Assembly (NCBI GenBank): GCA_934754975.1
Contig: CAKVKI010000171.1
Location: 1-5,793, forward strand
DNA length: 5,793 bases
Reading direction: 5' to 3'
Source of the DNA: an uncultured Alistipes sp.
GTDB lineage: Bacteria; Bacteroidota; Bacteroidia; Bacteroidales; Rikenellaceae
Under the pieces are notes generated by a model that was not told the origin of the DNA, searched no databases, and saw only the letters and a program-made list of their open reading frames with translations. Positions within the stretch are counted from its first letter, which is position 1, and each line of letters starts with the position of its first letter. Shown piece after piece: positions 1 to 5,793 of this stretch. The translations under genes and the position numbers were made by a program.

Positions 1-955
1 GGATGATGCCCATCGAAATCACCTCGTCGCGCAGTTTGCAGAGGTGTTCGTAGCTGGCGGCGAGGGTCTTGTTCTCCTCGGCCGTGCCCTGCACGTTCTT
101 GTAGCTGACGCCCTCCTTGGTGATCTGGGTCTCCATAGCCATCAGGATATGCTTGAACTCATCGCTGTGTACGAATACGCCGGCCGGATAGCCGAACGAC
201 TTGCCGCCCATGGCCGCCGCGATCATGCAGATCGACAGATAGGCCGGACTTTGGAACGACGAGCGGCCGCGCAGGTCGATGATGTGCTTGCCGCCCTGAA
301 TTACCCGCTGCTGGAGGTCGTGCCAGTCGCCTTCGGGCATTTCATGGCCGATCAGTTCCGAAAGGGGACGTCCGGCGACGAGCGTCGTCGATGCGAAGAC
401 GGCCATCTGTTCGCCGTGGCCGCCGTAGGTGCGGCAGTTGCGGATTTCGTCGGGCGAAATCTTGAAATACTTGGCCAGCTCCGAACGCAGGCGCGTGCTG
501 TCCAGCGCGGCGAGGGTCGAAAGCTGCGAGGGGCGGATGCCCGCATAGATCAGCGTCACCAGGCCCGTGATGTCGGCGGGATTGAAAACCACGACCACAT
601 GCTTCACATCGGGGCAGTAGGTTTTGATGTCCTTGCCCAGCTGCGCGGCGATCTCCGTATTGCCTTTCAGCAGGTCTTCGCGCGTCATGCCGGCCTTGCG
701 CGCCGCGCCTCCCGACGAAACGACATACGAAGCGTCCGTAAGAGCCTCCTTGATATCGCTCGTCCAGGTGATGTTCACCCCTTCGAACGCGCAGTGATAA
801 AGTTCTTCGGCCACGCCTTCGAGCGCGGGAGCATACGGGTCGTACAGGCAGATGTTCGGCGTAAGGCGCATCATCAGCGCCGTTTGGGCCATGTTCGAGC
901 CGATCATGCCGGCTGCGCCCACGATCGTGAGTTTGTCGTTTGTCAGAAATTCCAT
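1..955 (-). CDS. mdh: Malate dehydrogenase (NAD-dependent), C-terminus cut by window edge
   Basis: Interconverts malate and oxaloacetate in the cytoplasm; in fermentative Bacteroidales it mainly feeds the reductive branch to fumarate and succinate. I translated the minus strand from the ATG at 955-953 and read 318 residues without a stop. Residues 13-19 (GAAGMIG) form the Rossmann dinucleotide loop, and Asp39 at the end of the second strand favours NAD over NADP. The mobile active-site loop is at 86-94 (RKAGMTRED, Arg86 and Arg92). Asn125 lies in FNPADI, Asp152 and Arg155 in LDSTRL, and the catalytic His180 in YGGHGEQM. Bacteroides-type enzymes are about 333 residues, so roughly 15 are missing beyond position 1. 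No Shine-Dalgarno sequence precedes the start; the 20 bases before it are A/T-rich. It lies 43 bp after the phosphoesterase stop, with a hairpin between them. Lactate dehydrogenase is the only serious alternative; the sequence reads as the Bacteroides-type malate enzyme. Confidence 0.95.
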   Translation of the reverse strand, partial: MEFLTNDKLTIVGAAGMIGSNMAQTALMMRLTPNICLYDPYAPALEGVAEELYHCAFEGVNITWTSDIKEALTDASYVVSSGGAARKAGMTREDLLKGNTEIAAQLGKDIKTYCPDVKHVVVVFNPADITGLVTLIYAGIRPSQLSTLAALDSTRLRSELAKYFKISPDEIRNCRTYGGHGEQMAVFASTTLVAGRPLSELIGHEMPEGDWHDLQQRVIQGGKHIIDLRGRSSFQSPAYLSICMIAAAMGGKSFGYPAGVFVHSDEFKHILMAMETQITKEGVSYKNVQGTAEENKTLAASYEHLCKLRDEVISMGII

Positions 956-975
956 AACTGAAACTATTTTAAATT

Positions 976-993
976 GGGTACGATCCCGTACCC
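976..993 (-). terminator. Perfect 7-bp stem-loop between phosphoesterase and mdh; possible weak terminator
   Basis: The arms GGGTACG (976-982) and CGTACCC (987-993) pair perfectly around a 4-base loop. The stem begins 5 bases after the phosphoesterase stop codon. On the minus strand it is followed by AATTTAAAATAG rather than a clean T run, so intrinsic termination would be weak. An overlapping 8-bp palindrome, ACCCGGGT (990-997), could compete in folding. Only 20 bases remain between the stem and the mdh ATG, too few for a complete promoter after it. It could instead be a processing or mRNA-stabilising structure. Confidence 0.4.
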
Positions 994-998
994 GGGTC

Positions 999-2111
999 TT
1001 ACTTGCTGAAACGGAACGTAAATTCGTTCCTCGCATCGCGCATCCAAGCGAACTGCCGCGTAGTGGGCGAAATGGCGAACAGGGGCGAGAAAGTCGTCAC
1101 CTTCACCGTCACGCCGTCGGGCATGAACTCCAGAATACGTATCCAGCCGTCGCCTCCGTTGCCTTCATAACCGCCGCCCATCGACTGCGCGTCGAAGAGC
1201 ATCTGATGCACGTCCTTTCCGGCGCTGTTTTTATCGGTGCGGAACCCGCAGCCCGAAATGTGGCCGCAGACCACCAGTTCGATATTGGAAGCAGGACGGA
1301 CAAGTTTCTGCCAGACATCCTCGCCGTTGTTGGCGTCGGGAAGCGGCAGTCCCTTGATTTTTACGATCCTGCCGTTACGCACCAGCGGTTCGTAGCTCGT
1401 CACCTTGCAGGGGCCGGAGAGCCGCTGATCCCGGGCATTGAGGTAAGCGTGGGTCATCAGCACGATCCGGTGGCCGGCGTACTCCTCCAGTCCCGCCACC
1501 TGCTGCGCCCATTTCATCACCGTATCGCGGGGCGCGAACTCCATATTCAGGAAAAGGTAGTCCTTTCCGTCGGGGGCTTTCAGCTCGAAGGCGCAGTTCT
1601 CGACGGCGGGATTCTCGTCCGAATCGAGTCCGAACTGGCAGATCGCCGCCGCGTTGAGCGGGTTGCGGCCGATCGGGAAATATTCGTTCAGGTGCGTGCG
1701 CCGCGCGCCGCTGCGGGTATAGGTGTAGTCGTGGTTGCCGGTGGCGACCAGATAGGGCACGCGTCCGTCCAGCACGTCGAACGCATCGGCCATTCCCTGC
1801 CATTGGCGCACCGAGGTCAGGTCGCCCGAAAAGCCGTTGCTGATGCGGTCGTTCTGCTCGACCACGTCGCCCACGCAGAGGACCATCTTAACGTTCAGCC
1901 GCTCGACATTGTCGGCGATCCACGCCGTCATCAGGCGGGCGATGGGCTGGCTGGCTTCGTTCTTGGCATATCCCTGCAGGTCGGGAATCACCACGACGCT
2001 CCACGATTCGGAATTCTCCAGCGCGGGTTGCCGGTATTCCTCCTGCGCCGCAGCGGACAGGCTCCACAGCATGGCGGCCAGCGCCGCGAGGGTCATTGCT
2101 CCTCTTCTCAT
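999..2111 (-). CDS. Secreted calcineurin-like metallophosphoesterase
   Basis: Predicted exported phosphoesterase of 370 residues; substrate unknown. Residues 1-22 are a signal peptide: Arg2 and Arg3, a hydrophobic stretch, then a signal peptidase I site at SAAA/QEE. The two-metal motifs appear in order: PDLQ at 43-46 (Asp44), GDVVEQN at 81-87 (Asp82), GNHD at 125-128 (Asn126, His127), MTHAY around His221, and CGHISG around His284. Two positions differ from the classic signature: Gln46 replaces the His of DxH, and Ser286 replaces the last His of GHxH. From memory, a subfamily with a PDTQ motif shares the first change, and the C-terminal VHQML...GGDGWIRIL block (from His302) also resembles it. 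A second ATG at 2096-2094 would remove the two arginines of the signal peptide, so the first ATG is preferred. The gene follows recR by 31 bp and probably shares its transcript. Confidence 0.85.
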   Translation of the reverse strand: MRRGAMTLAALAAMLWSLSAAAQEEYRQPALENSESWSVVVIPDLQGYAKNEASQPIARLMTAWIADNVERLNVKMVLCVGDVVEQNDRISNGFSGDLTSVRQWQGMADAFDVLDGRVPYLVATGNHDYTYTRSGARRTHLNEYFPIGRNPLNAAAICQFGLDSDENPAVENCAFELKAPDGKDYLFLNMEFAPRDTVMKWAQQVAGLEEYAGHRIVLMTHAYLNARDQRLSGPCKVTSYEPLVRNGRIVKIKGLPLPDANNGEDVWQKLVRPASNIELVVCGHISGCGFRTDKNSAGKDVHQMLFDAQSMGGGYEGNGGDGWIRILEFMPDGVTVKVTTFSPLFAISPTTRQFAWMRDARNEFTFRFSK

Positions 2112-2142
2112 TTTTCGTACCGTTTATTTATCGGGCCGCTGA

Positions 2143-2739
2143 TCATTCGACTTCGCGGCGGTTCCGTAAGGCATGTGTTATGGTCAGTTCATCGACGTAT
2201 TCCAGCTCGTCGCCGAAGCCGATGCCGCGGGCGATCGAAGTGACCTTCACGCCGGGGAACTGCCGCAGGCGGTTCATCAGGTAGAAGAGCGTCGTCTCGC
2301 CCTCGACCGAGGTCGAAATGGCGAGAATCACCTCTTTCACGCCGCCGCGGGCGATGCGTTCGGTCAGCAGGTCGATCTTCAGGTCCGAAGGCGAAATGCC
2401 CTGCATCGGCGAAATGACGCCGCCCAGCACGTGGTAAAGGCCCTTGTACTGGTGGGTATTCTCGATCGACAACACGTCGGCGACCTGTTCCACGACGCAG
2501 ATCGTAGTCCGGTCGCGCTCGTCGTCCAGGCAGATCGGACAAACCTCCTCGTCCGAAAGGTTGTTGCACTCGGCGCAGTATTTCACATCGCGGCGGAAAC
2601 GGTCGATGCTCTCCGTCATTTCGGCCACCGACTCCCGCTCCATGCGCAGGATGTGGATGGCCAGGCGCAGCGCCGTGCGGCGCCCCACGCCCGGAAGCTT
2701 CGACAACTCGCCGACGACGTCCTGTAGTAATTTAGACAT
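2143..2739 (-). CDS. recR: Recombination mediator RecR
   Basis: Cytoplasmic DNA-repair protein that works with RecO (and RecF) to load RecA onto SSB-coated single-stranded DNA at gaps. At 198 residues it has the family's usual length. The helix-hairpin-helix DNA-binding segment is at about 10-30 (LPGVGRRTA at 15-23). A four-cysteine zinc finger follows, with Cys55, Cys58, Cys67 and Cys70. The Toprim domain spans about 78-172, with VVEQVAD carrying the conserved Glu84 and STSVEGET at 142-149. The C-terminal conserved block is ARGIGFGDELEYVDELT (170-186). Its ATG (2739-2737) directly follows the batE stop TAG (2742-2740) with no intervening base. I see no clear Shine-Dalgarno sequence, so translation is probably coupled to batE. 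No expected motif is missing. Confidence 0.97.
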   Translation of the reverse strand: MSKLLQDVVGELSKLPGVGRRTALRLAIHILRMERESVAEMTESIDRFRRDVKYCAECNNLSDEEVCPICLDDERDRTTICVVEQVADVLSIENTHQYKGLYHVLGGVISPMQGISPSDLKIDLLTERIARGGVKEVILAISTSVEGETTLFYLMNRLRQFPGVKVTSIARGIGFGDELEYVDELTITHALRNRREVE

Positions 2740-3558
2740 CTAGATCGTCTCGATTTTCCGGCACTCCAGCCACCCCTTCTTGCCGTCGGCGATCACCACT
2801 TCGCACCAGTCGTCGAGCCGGTTCGTGACCGTCACGACCGTGCCTTCGTGCAGCACGAAAAGGTCGGTGGACGACTTGTCGGGCGAGCTTTTGACCGCCG
2901 TCGAAGCCGTCATAATCACGGCCGAGGTGTCGTCGAGCATCTCGCGGCGCTCGCCCAGCGCGAACCACGTCGTCAGCATGCACAGCAAGACGGCGACGAC
3001 GGTGCCGTAGAACCCGGCCTTGCGCAGCGAAATCCGCTGGGCCAGCAGGTAGACCAGAAACAGCGACAGCGCGCAGGCCAGCAGAACCAGCGAGAGGACG
3101 CTCCACGCCGTGCAACTCATCGTGTGGCGGGCCTGGCGCATCCACGTCACGAAGAAGAATTCGGGAATATCCTCGATATTATCCTTCGTGCGGGCTTCGG
3201 CGACATTCAGGTTATGGCGGATGTCGTCGTTGCCGGGGGCCAGGCGCAGGGCCCGTTTGTAATAGAGAATGGCCTTGCCGATGCGGTCTTCCTTGAAGTA
3301 GGCGTTGGCCAGGTTATAGTAAAGTTTCACGGAGCTTACCCCGCGGGAAAGAATCTCTTCGTAGACTTCGGCGGCCGAATGGAAGTTGCCGTTGATATAG
3401 GCCGTATTGGCCATGTCCCACAACTGTTCGGTCGTGGGCCGGGGTGCGGGTTCGGTCTGCTCCGCCGCCGGCTGCGCGAGGCTGTCGGCAGGCTCCTGCG
3501 CATAGGATGCCAGACATCCCAGCAGCAATACGAGACAAGCTGAAATTCGTTTTTTCAT
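2740..3558 (-). CDS. batE: BatE, TPR and SH3-like membrane protein of the aerotolerance (bat) set
   Basis: A 272-residue envelope protein of the Bacteroides aerotolerance family; its molecular role is unresolved. Residues 1-20 are a signal peptide ending SYA/QEP; LLGC at 12-15 could be read as a poor lipobox, but the signal peptidase I reading fits better. A Pro/Glu/Ala-rich linker (about 22-42) leads to two tetratricopeptide repeats at about 44-77 and 78-111 (YYNLANAYFKEDRIGKAI and KRALRLAPGN are typical). Transmembrane helices lie at about 152-173 and 183-201. The short loop between them carries Arg175, Arg179 and Lys180, as expected for a cytoplasmic turn. An SH3-like domain (about 212-270) ends in GWLE followed by a short basic tail. 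TPR and SH3 therefore both face the periplasm. The gene starts 9 bp after batD, behind a good ribosome-binding site. BatC also has TPRs, but the SH3 end and position after batD favour BatE. Confidence 0.85.
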   Translation of the reverse strand: MKKRISACLVLLLGCLASYAQEPADSLAQPAAEQTEPAPRPTTEQLWDMANTAYINGNFHSAAEVYEEILSRGVSSVKLYYNLANAYFKEDRIGKAILYYKRALRLAPGNDDIRHNLNVAEARTKDNIEDIPEFFFVTWMRQARHTMSCTAWSVLSLVLLACALSLFLVYLLAQRISLRKAGFYGTVVAVLLCMLTTWFALGERREMLDDTSAVIMTASTAVKSSPDKSSTDLFVLHEGTVVTVTNRLDDWCEVVIADGKKGWLECRKIETI

Positions 3559-3565
3559 AGCTGTT

Positions 3566-3569
3566 TCCT
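3566..3569 (-). promoter_or_regulatory. Shine-Dalgarno sequence of batE, overlapping the batD stop codon
   Basis: On the minus strand AGGA lies 7 bases before the batE ATG, and its first two bases are the last two of the batD stop TAG. It is the only well-placed Shine-Dalgarno-like site I see before any start in this window. Ribosomes finishing batD would end directly on it, which fits coordinated production of BatD and BatE. It also confirms the batE start. Confidence 0.7.
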
Positions 3570-5430
3570 ATCGTTTTATCATCGCTTCGATCCGCGAAAT
3601 GATATCGACGCCCTCGCCGTAGACCTCGGTCATCCGGGTCGATGCGGCCGGCGAATACTGCGCTTCGTCGCACTTGGTGATGATGGCCGTGAAACGCTGC
3701 GACTCCTCGGACGAAACGCCGCGTTTGTGCAGCTCCTCGCGGACATTCTCTTTCGTAAGGTTGGCGACCGGGATGTTGAACTTGTCGCTCATATAGCCCC
3801 ACAGCGCGCGGAGCATCTCCTCGTAGAACGCATGGCGGTTCTGCTCCTCCATATACCGCTTGGCGGCGCGGAAACGCTGCACGGCGACCTTGTTGGCCCG
3901 TTTACCCCGCAGCAGGGCCACGTTCTGCGACTCGCGGATCTGCCTGCGCAGTGCGATATAGATCATCGTGAAGAGGATCAGGATGCCGAAAAACAGCACC
4001 CAATAAGCCGCGCTGAAGAGGAACGGTTCGCGGACCGAACGCAGCTGCGGACTGCCCAGCTTGATGAAGCGGATATCCTGTCCGAGCATCTTAACCTCCT
4101 CCTTCGACATGCCGCGGCCCTGCACCACAAGGGCGTCGCCGCCCCCTTTGGCGTCGGGCGTAATCTCCAGCTCCACGGCCTTCGACTTCAGCGTCATGTA
4201 CTGCATGCGCGACGGGTCGAAATAGCTGAATTCGACGGGTTCCACCTCGTACGTGCCTTCGGCGCGTGCGATGAAGGGATATTCGAACTGGCGGTAGCCG
4301 GAAATACCGGCTGCCGAAGTGTTGATCGACTCGGTGGTCTTGACGTTATATTGCTCGAACGACGCGGGAAGCGTCAGCTTGGGCGCCTGCACGAAGGTGA
4401 GGTTGCCCGTGCCGGAGATCTTCACCGTATAGGTCGCCGCGGAATTAGCGGCCAGCCGCTCCTGCGGAAGCACGGCGTCCATCGTGAAACTGCCCACGGC
4501 GCCGCTGAAGCTGGCGGGAGCGCCCGCAGGCAGCGGTTTGACGGTGATGTTGATCCGCGGACTCTGCACCTTGCGGGGCACGTTGACGAAGTCGGGACCG
4601 CCCCCGAAGAAGGGGTCCGCATTGCGGCGTCCCGGCACCACGACCTGCGCCACGGCCGTCAGTTCGGCCGGCTCGATGACGAGCGTCCCGGCCTGCTGCG
4701 GGTAGAGCAGGTACTCTTTGGCCACGAGCGTCTCGTAGACTTTGCCGTTGAACGTCTCGCGCTGACGCCGGGCGTTGTCGGTATTCAGCTCCTGCGCCCA
4801 GAACCCGTTGAACGACGGGAACTTCACATCGTTGTAGCCCACCACCGGCGCCCGTTCGTAAAGTTTGAACGTCACGCGCAGCGGCTCGCCCTTGTAGACC
4901 GAAGTCCGCGACACGACGGCGCGCAGCAGAATATCGTCTTTGGCGATCTGGTTCTGCGCCGCGACATCCGGAGAAGAATCCTCCCGGCGCTGCGACTGCG
5001 CGCCCGCACTGCCTGCACCGGGGGACTTGCCCTCGTTCACGATCTCGATCGGCAGCGGATTGGAACGGTAAGCCGTTCCGTCCACCGTGACTTCGGCCGC
5101 TCCGACGGTGACGTTGCCCGCGGCCTGCGGAAGCAGCACGTAGGTGATCGTGTAATTGATGCTTTTGGTCATCGACCCGTTGACGATCTGGATCGACTGG
5201 CCCGACGCTTCGGCAGGCCCGGCGATCACATCGAATCCGTCGAACGACGGCGCCTTGAACGTCCCTTTGTCGGGATAGGCGTTGAGCGCGAACTCCACGC
5301 GGAACGCTTCGCCGACGGCGACCGTCAGCGGGGAGGTGGCCTCAAAAGTGACCTTCTCGGCAGCCGATGCCGAGAAGATCGCCAGCGCGAAGAGCGCCGT
5401 CAGGGATATTTTCGCAATGAAATCTCTCAT
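3568..5430 (-). CDS. batD: BatD family protein (aerotolerance), periplasmic Ig-like repeats with C-terminal membrane anchor
   Basis: A 620-residue envelope protein of the Bat family, thought to act with the von Willebrand A-type BatA/BatB and TPR proteins in oxidative or envelope stress tolerance; exact function unknown. Residues 1-24 are a signal peptide ending SASA/AEK or one residue later. The periplasmic part contains three related beta-rich modules, each pairing a PSFxGF-type motif with a later Y-[LP]-P/F-x-x-x-x-G motif: APSFDGFDV (60-68) with YVLLPQAAG (97-105), FPSFNGFWA (204-212) with YLLYPQQAG (240-248), and LPASFEQYNV (354-363) with YPFIARAEG (384-392). A Gly/Ser-rich linker is near 135-160. 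A transmembrane helix spans about 471-494, followed by a basic stretch (495-525) and a helical cytoplasmic domain to 620. The ATG at 5430 gives a proper signal peptide. An A/T-rich gap separates it from the upstream fumarase; batE follows after 9 bp. Confidence 0.9.
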   Translation of the reverse strand: MRDFIAKISLTALFALAIFSASAAEKVTFEATSPLTVAVGEAFRVEFALNAYPDKGTFKAPSFDGFDVIAGPAEASGQSIQIVNGSMTKSINYTITYVLLPQAAGNVTVGAAEVTVDGTAYRSNPLPIEIVNEGKSPGAGSAGAQSQRREDSSPDVAAQNQIAKDDILLRAVVSRTSVYKGEPLRVTFKLYERAPVVGYNDVKFPSFNGFWAQELNTDNARRQRETFNGKVYETLVAKEYLLYPQQAGTLVIEPAELTAVAQVVVPGRRNADPFFGGGPDFVNVPRKVQSPRINITVKPLPAGAPASFSGAVGSFTMDAVLPQERLAANSAATYTVKISGTGNLTFVQAPKLTLPASFEQYNVKTTESINTSAAGISGYRQFEYPFIARAEGTYEVEPVEFSYFDPSRMQYMTLKSKAVELEITPDAKGGGDALVVQGRGMSKEEVKMLGQDIRFIKLGSPQLRSVREPFLFSAAYWVLFFGILILFTMIYIALRRQIRESQNVALLRGKRANKVAVQRFRAAKRYMEEQNRHAFYEEMLRALWGYMSDKFNIPVANLTKENVREELHKRGVSSEESQRFTAIITKCDEAQYSPAASTRMTEVYGEGVDIISRIEAMIKR

Positions 5431-5478
5431 CGAGCTTTACAATAAAATCTTTCTTCAGATTTTACAACGTAAACTTTT
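5431..5478 (-). promoter_or_regulatory. A/T-rich leader of batD with inverted and direct repeats; possible promoter region
   Basis: This gap is strikingly A/T-rich next to the GC-rich genes. It holds an 8-bp perfect inverted repeat, TAAAATCT (5443-5450) and AGATTTTA (5457-5464), around a 6-base spacer. Two copies of TTTACAA (5436-5442 and 5461-5467) lie 25 bp apart. No clean Bacteroidetes promoter (TTTG, then TAnnTTTG) is visible. On the minus strand TACGTTG (5471-5465) and TATTGT (5444-5439) are only partial matches. A promoter or operator is plausible because batD follows a gene of unrelated pathway, but this rests mainly on position and composition. Confidence 0.3.
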
Positions 5479-5508
5479 GCCCGTTAGTATATGTACGGGC
5501 GGTTTTTT
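5479..5508 (+). terminator. GC stem-loop with T6 tail, oriented as a plus-strand terminator, downstream of fumarase
   Basis: GCCCGT (5479-5484) pairs with ACGGGC (5495-5500) around a 10-base loop. On the plus strand GG and then six T (5503-5508) follow, which is the layout of an intrinsic terminator. On the minus strand, the direction of the fumarase gene, the stem starts 6 bases after the stop codon and is followed by AAAAGTTTACG, so it lacks a strong T tract in that direction. The T run also contains two bases of the fumarase stop codon in complement. The hairpin could still end or protect the fumarase transcript. Confidence 0.5.
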
Positions 5509-5793
5509 AATGCTTGAAATCGGCAAAAAAATCGTTGCCCTTGTCGTCGACGATGATGAACGCCGGGAAGTTCTCGACGTAAATCTTGCGAACGGCCTCC
5601 ATGCCCAGTTCGGGGAAGTCCACGACCTCGACCGATTTGATCGAGTTCTTGGCCAGGATAGCCGCCGGACCGCCGATCGAACCGAGATAAAACCCGCCGT
5701 GCTTCTTGCAGGCGTCGGTGACCTGCTGTGTGCGGTTGCCCTTGGCCACCATCACCAGCGAACCGCCGTGCGACTGGAACAGCTCCACATAGG
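5507..5793 (-). CDS. Class I fumarate hydratase (iron-sulfur fumarase), C-terminal fragment
   Basis: Catalyses reversible hydration of fumarate to malate in the cytoplasm; in anaerobic Bacteroidales this step runs from malate to fumarate. Only the last 94 residues are inside the window; the frame runs open through the right edge (first full codon TAT at 5791-5789), and the GTG at 5788 is an internal Val codon, not a start. The family signature is plain: [42 protein letters not shown] and [15 protein letters not shown]. This matches the beta domain at the end of class I fumarases (about 545 residues, fumA/fumB type). The cluster-binding cysteines belong to the upstream part that is not visible. 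The closely related L(+)-tartrate dehydratase beta subunit is the main alternative, but it is a separate short protein and the match to fumarase is better. Confidence 0.92.
   Translation of the reverse strand, partial: YVELFQSHGGSLVMVAKGNRTQQVTDACKKHGGFYLGSIGGPAAILAKNSIKSVEVVDFPELGMEAVRKIYVENFPAFIIVDDKGNDFFADFKH

Noticed and set aside
44..961. Plus-strand open frame of 305 codons at the left end
   Set aside because: It is antisense to a clear malate dehydrogenase with all catalytic motifs in frame on the minus strand.
2094..2096. Alternative phosphoesterase start at a second ATG preceded by AGGAG
   Set aside because: The AGGAG is only 2 bases from this ATG, and starting here would remove the arginines needed at the front of the signal peptide. 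The upstream ATG is preferred.
852..2243. Plus-strand open frame of 463 codons opposite the phosphoesterase
   Set aside because: It spans the phosphoesterase, an intergenic hairpin and the ends of two other genes. It has no recognisable domain, whereas the minus strand carries clear family motifs.
2173..3543. Plus-strand open frames opposite recR and batE (184 and 231 codons)
   Set aside because: Arg/His/Gln-rich antisense shadows of recR and batE with no motif or plausible start context.
3555..3569. Fifteen bases identical to the lacZ ribosome-binding region and the core of the M13 reverse primer site
   Set aside because: The match ends exactly where the batD stop and batE coding sequence require native bases, and both genes continue intact on either side. 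It is a chance match around a normal AGGA site, not vector contamination.
3727..5445. Plus-strand open frame of 572 codons opposite batD
   Set aside because: It lies almost wholly antisense to batD, a recognisable family. Its product is rich in Arg, His, Gly and Leu with no family motif, as expected when a GC-rich gene is read backwards.
5786..5788. GTG as the start of a 93-residue protein at the right edge
   Set aside because: The frame is open upstream to the window edge, and the sequence is the well-known C-terminus of class I fumarase, so this GTG is an internal Val codon.

Overview
The window is 5.8 kb of dense, GC-rich bacterial chromosome. All six recognisable genes lie on the minus strand, so transcription runs from high to low coordinates. 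Gene content points to the Bacteroidales. BatD and BatE belong to the Bacteroides aerotolerance set, the malate dehydrogenase and RecR read like Bacteroides-group members, and most starts lack a Shine-Dalgarno sequence and sit behind A/T-rich bases. The high GC for this order suggests a Rikenellaceae/Alistipes-like genome rather than Bacteroides itself. That genus-level guess is inference.

In transcription order: (1) the C-terminal end of a class I [4Fe-4S] fumarase, cut by the right edge (5507-5793). (2) A 76-bp A/T-rich gap with a hairpin and an inverted repeat. (3) batD, a large periplasmic, membrane-anchored protein with three repeated Ig-like modules (3568-5430). (4) batE, a TPR + two-TM + SH3-like protein (2740-3558), 9 bp after batD. 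(5) recR, recombination mediator (2143-2739), whose ATG directly abuts the batE stop codon. (6) A secreted calcineurin-like metallophosphoesterase (999-2111), 31 bp further on. (7) A 43-bp gap with a perfect 7-bp hairpin. (8) Malate dehydrogenase, complete at its N-terminus and cut by the left edge about 15 residues short of its end (1-955).

The spacing from batD to the phosphoesterase (9, 0 and 31 bp) suggests one operon, with an envelope stress/aerotolerance pair feeding into a DNA-repair gene. The two outermost genes catalyse consecutive steps, fumarate to malate and malate to oxaloacetate. In fermentative Bacteroidales these run in reverse towards succinate. batD-batE-recR-phosphoesterase therefore sits between two central-carbon genes.

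I saw no tRNA, rRNA, CRISPR array, insertion sequence or prophage gene, and no stretch over 300 bp without a gene. The very long plus-strand reading frames opposite the real genes are GC-rich antisense shadows. Nothing here amounts to a wholly new system. The points worth a second look are the split bat locus, the zero-gap batE/recR junction, the two intergenic hairpins (one facing the wrong way for the genes) and the non-canonical metal-site residues of the phosphoesterase.
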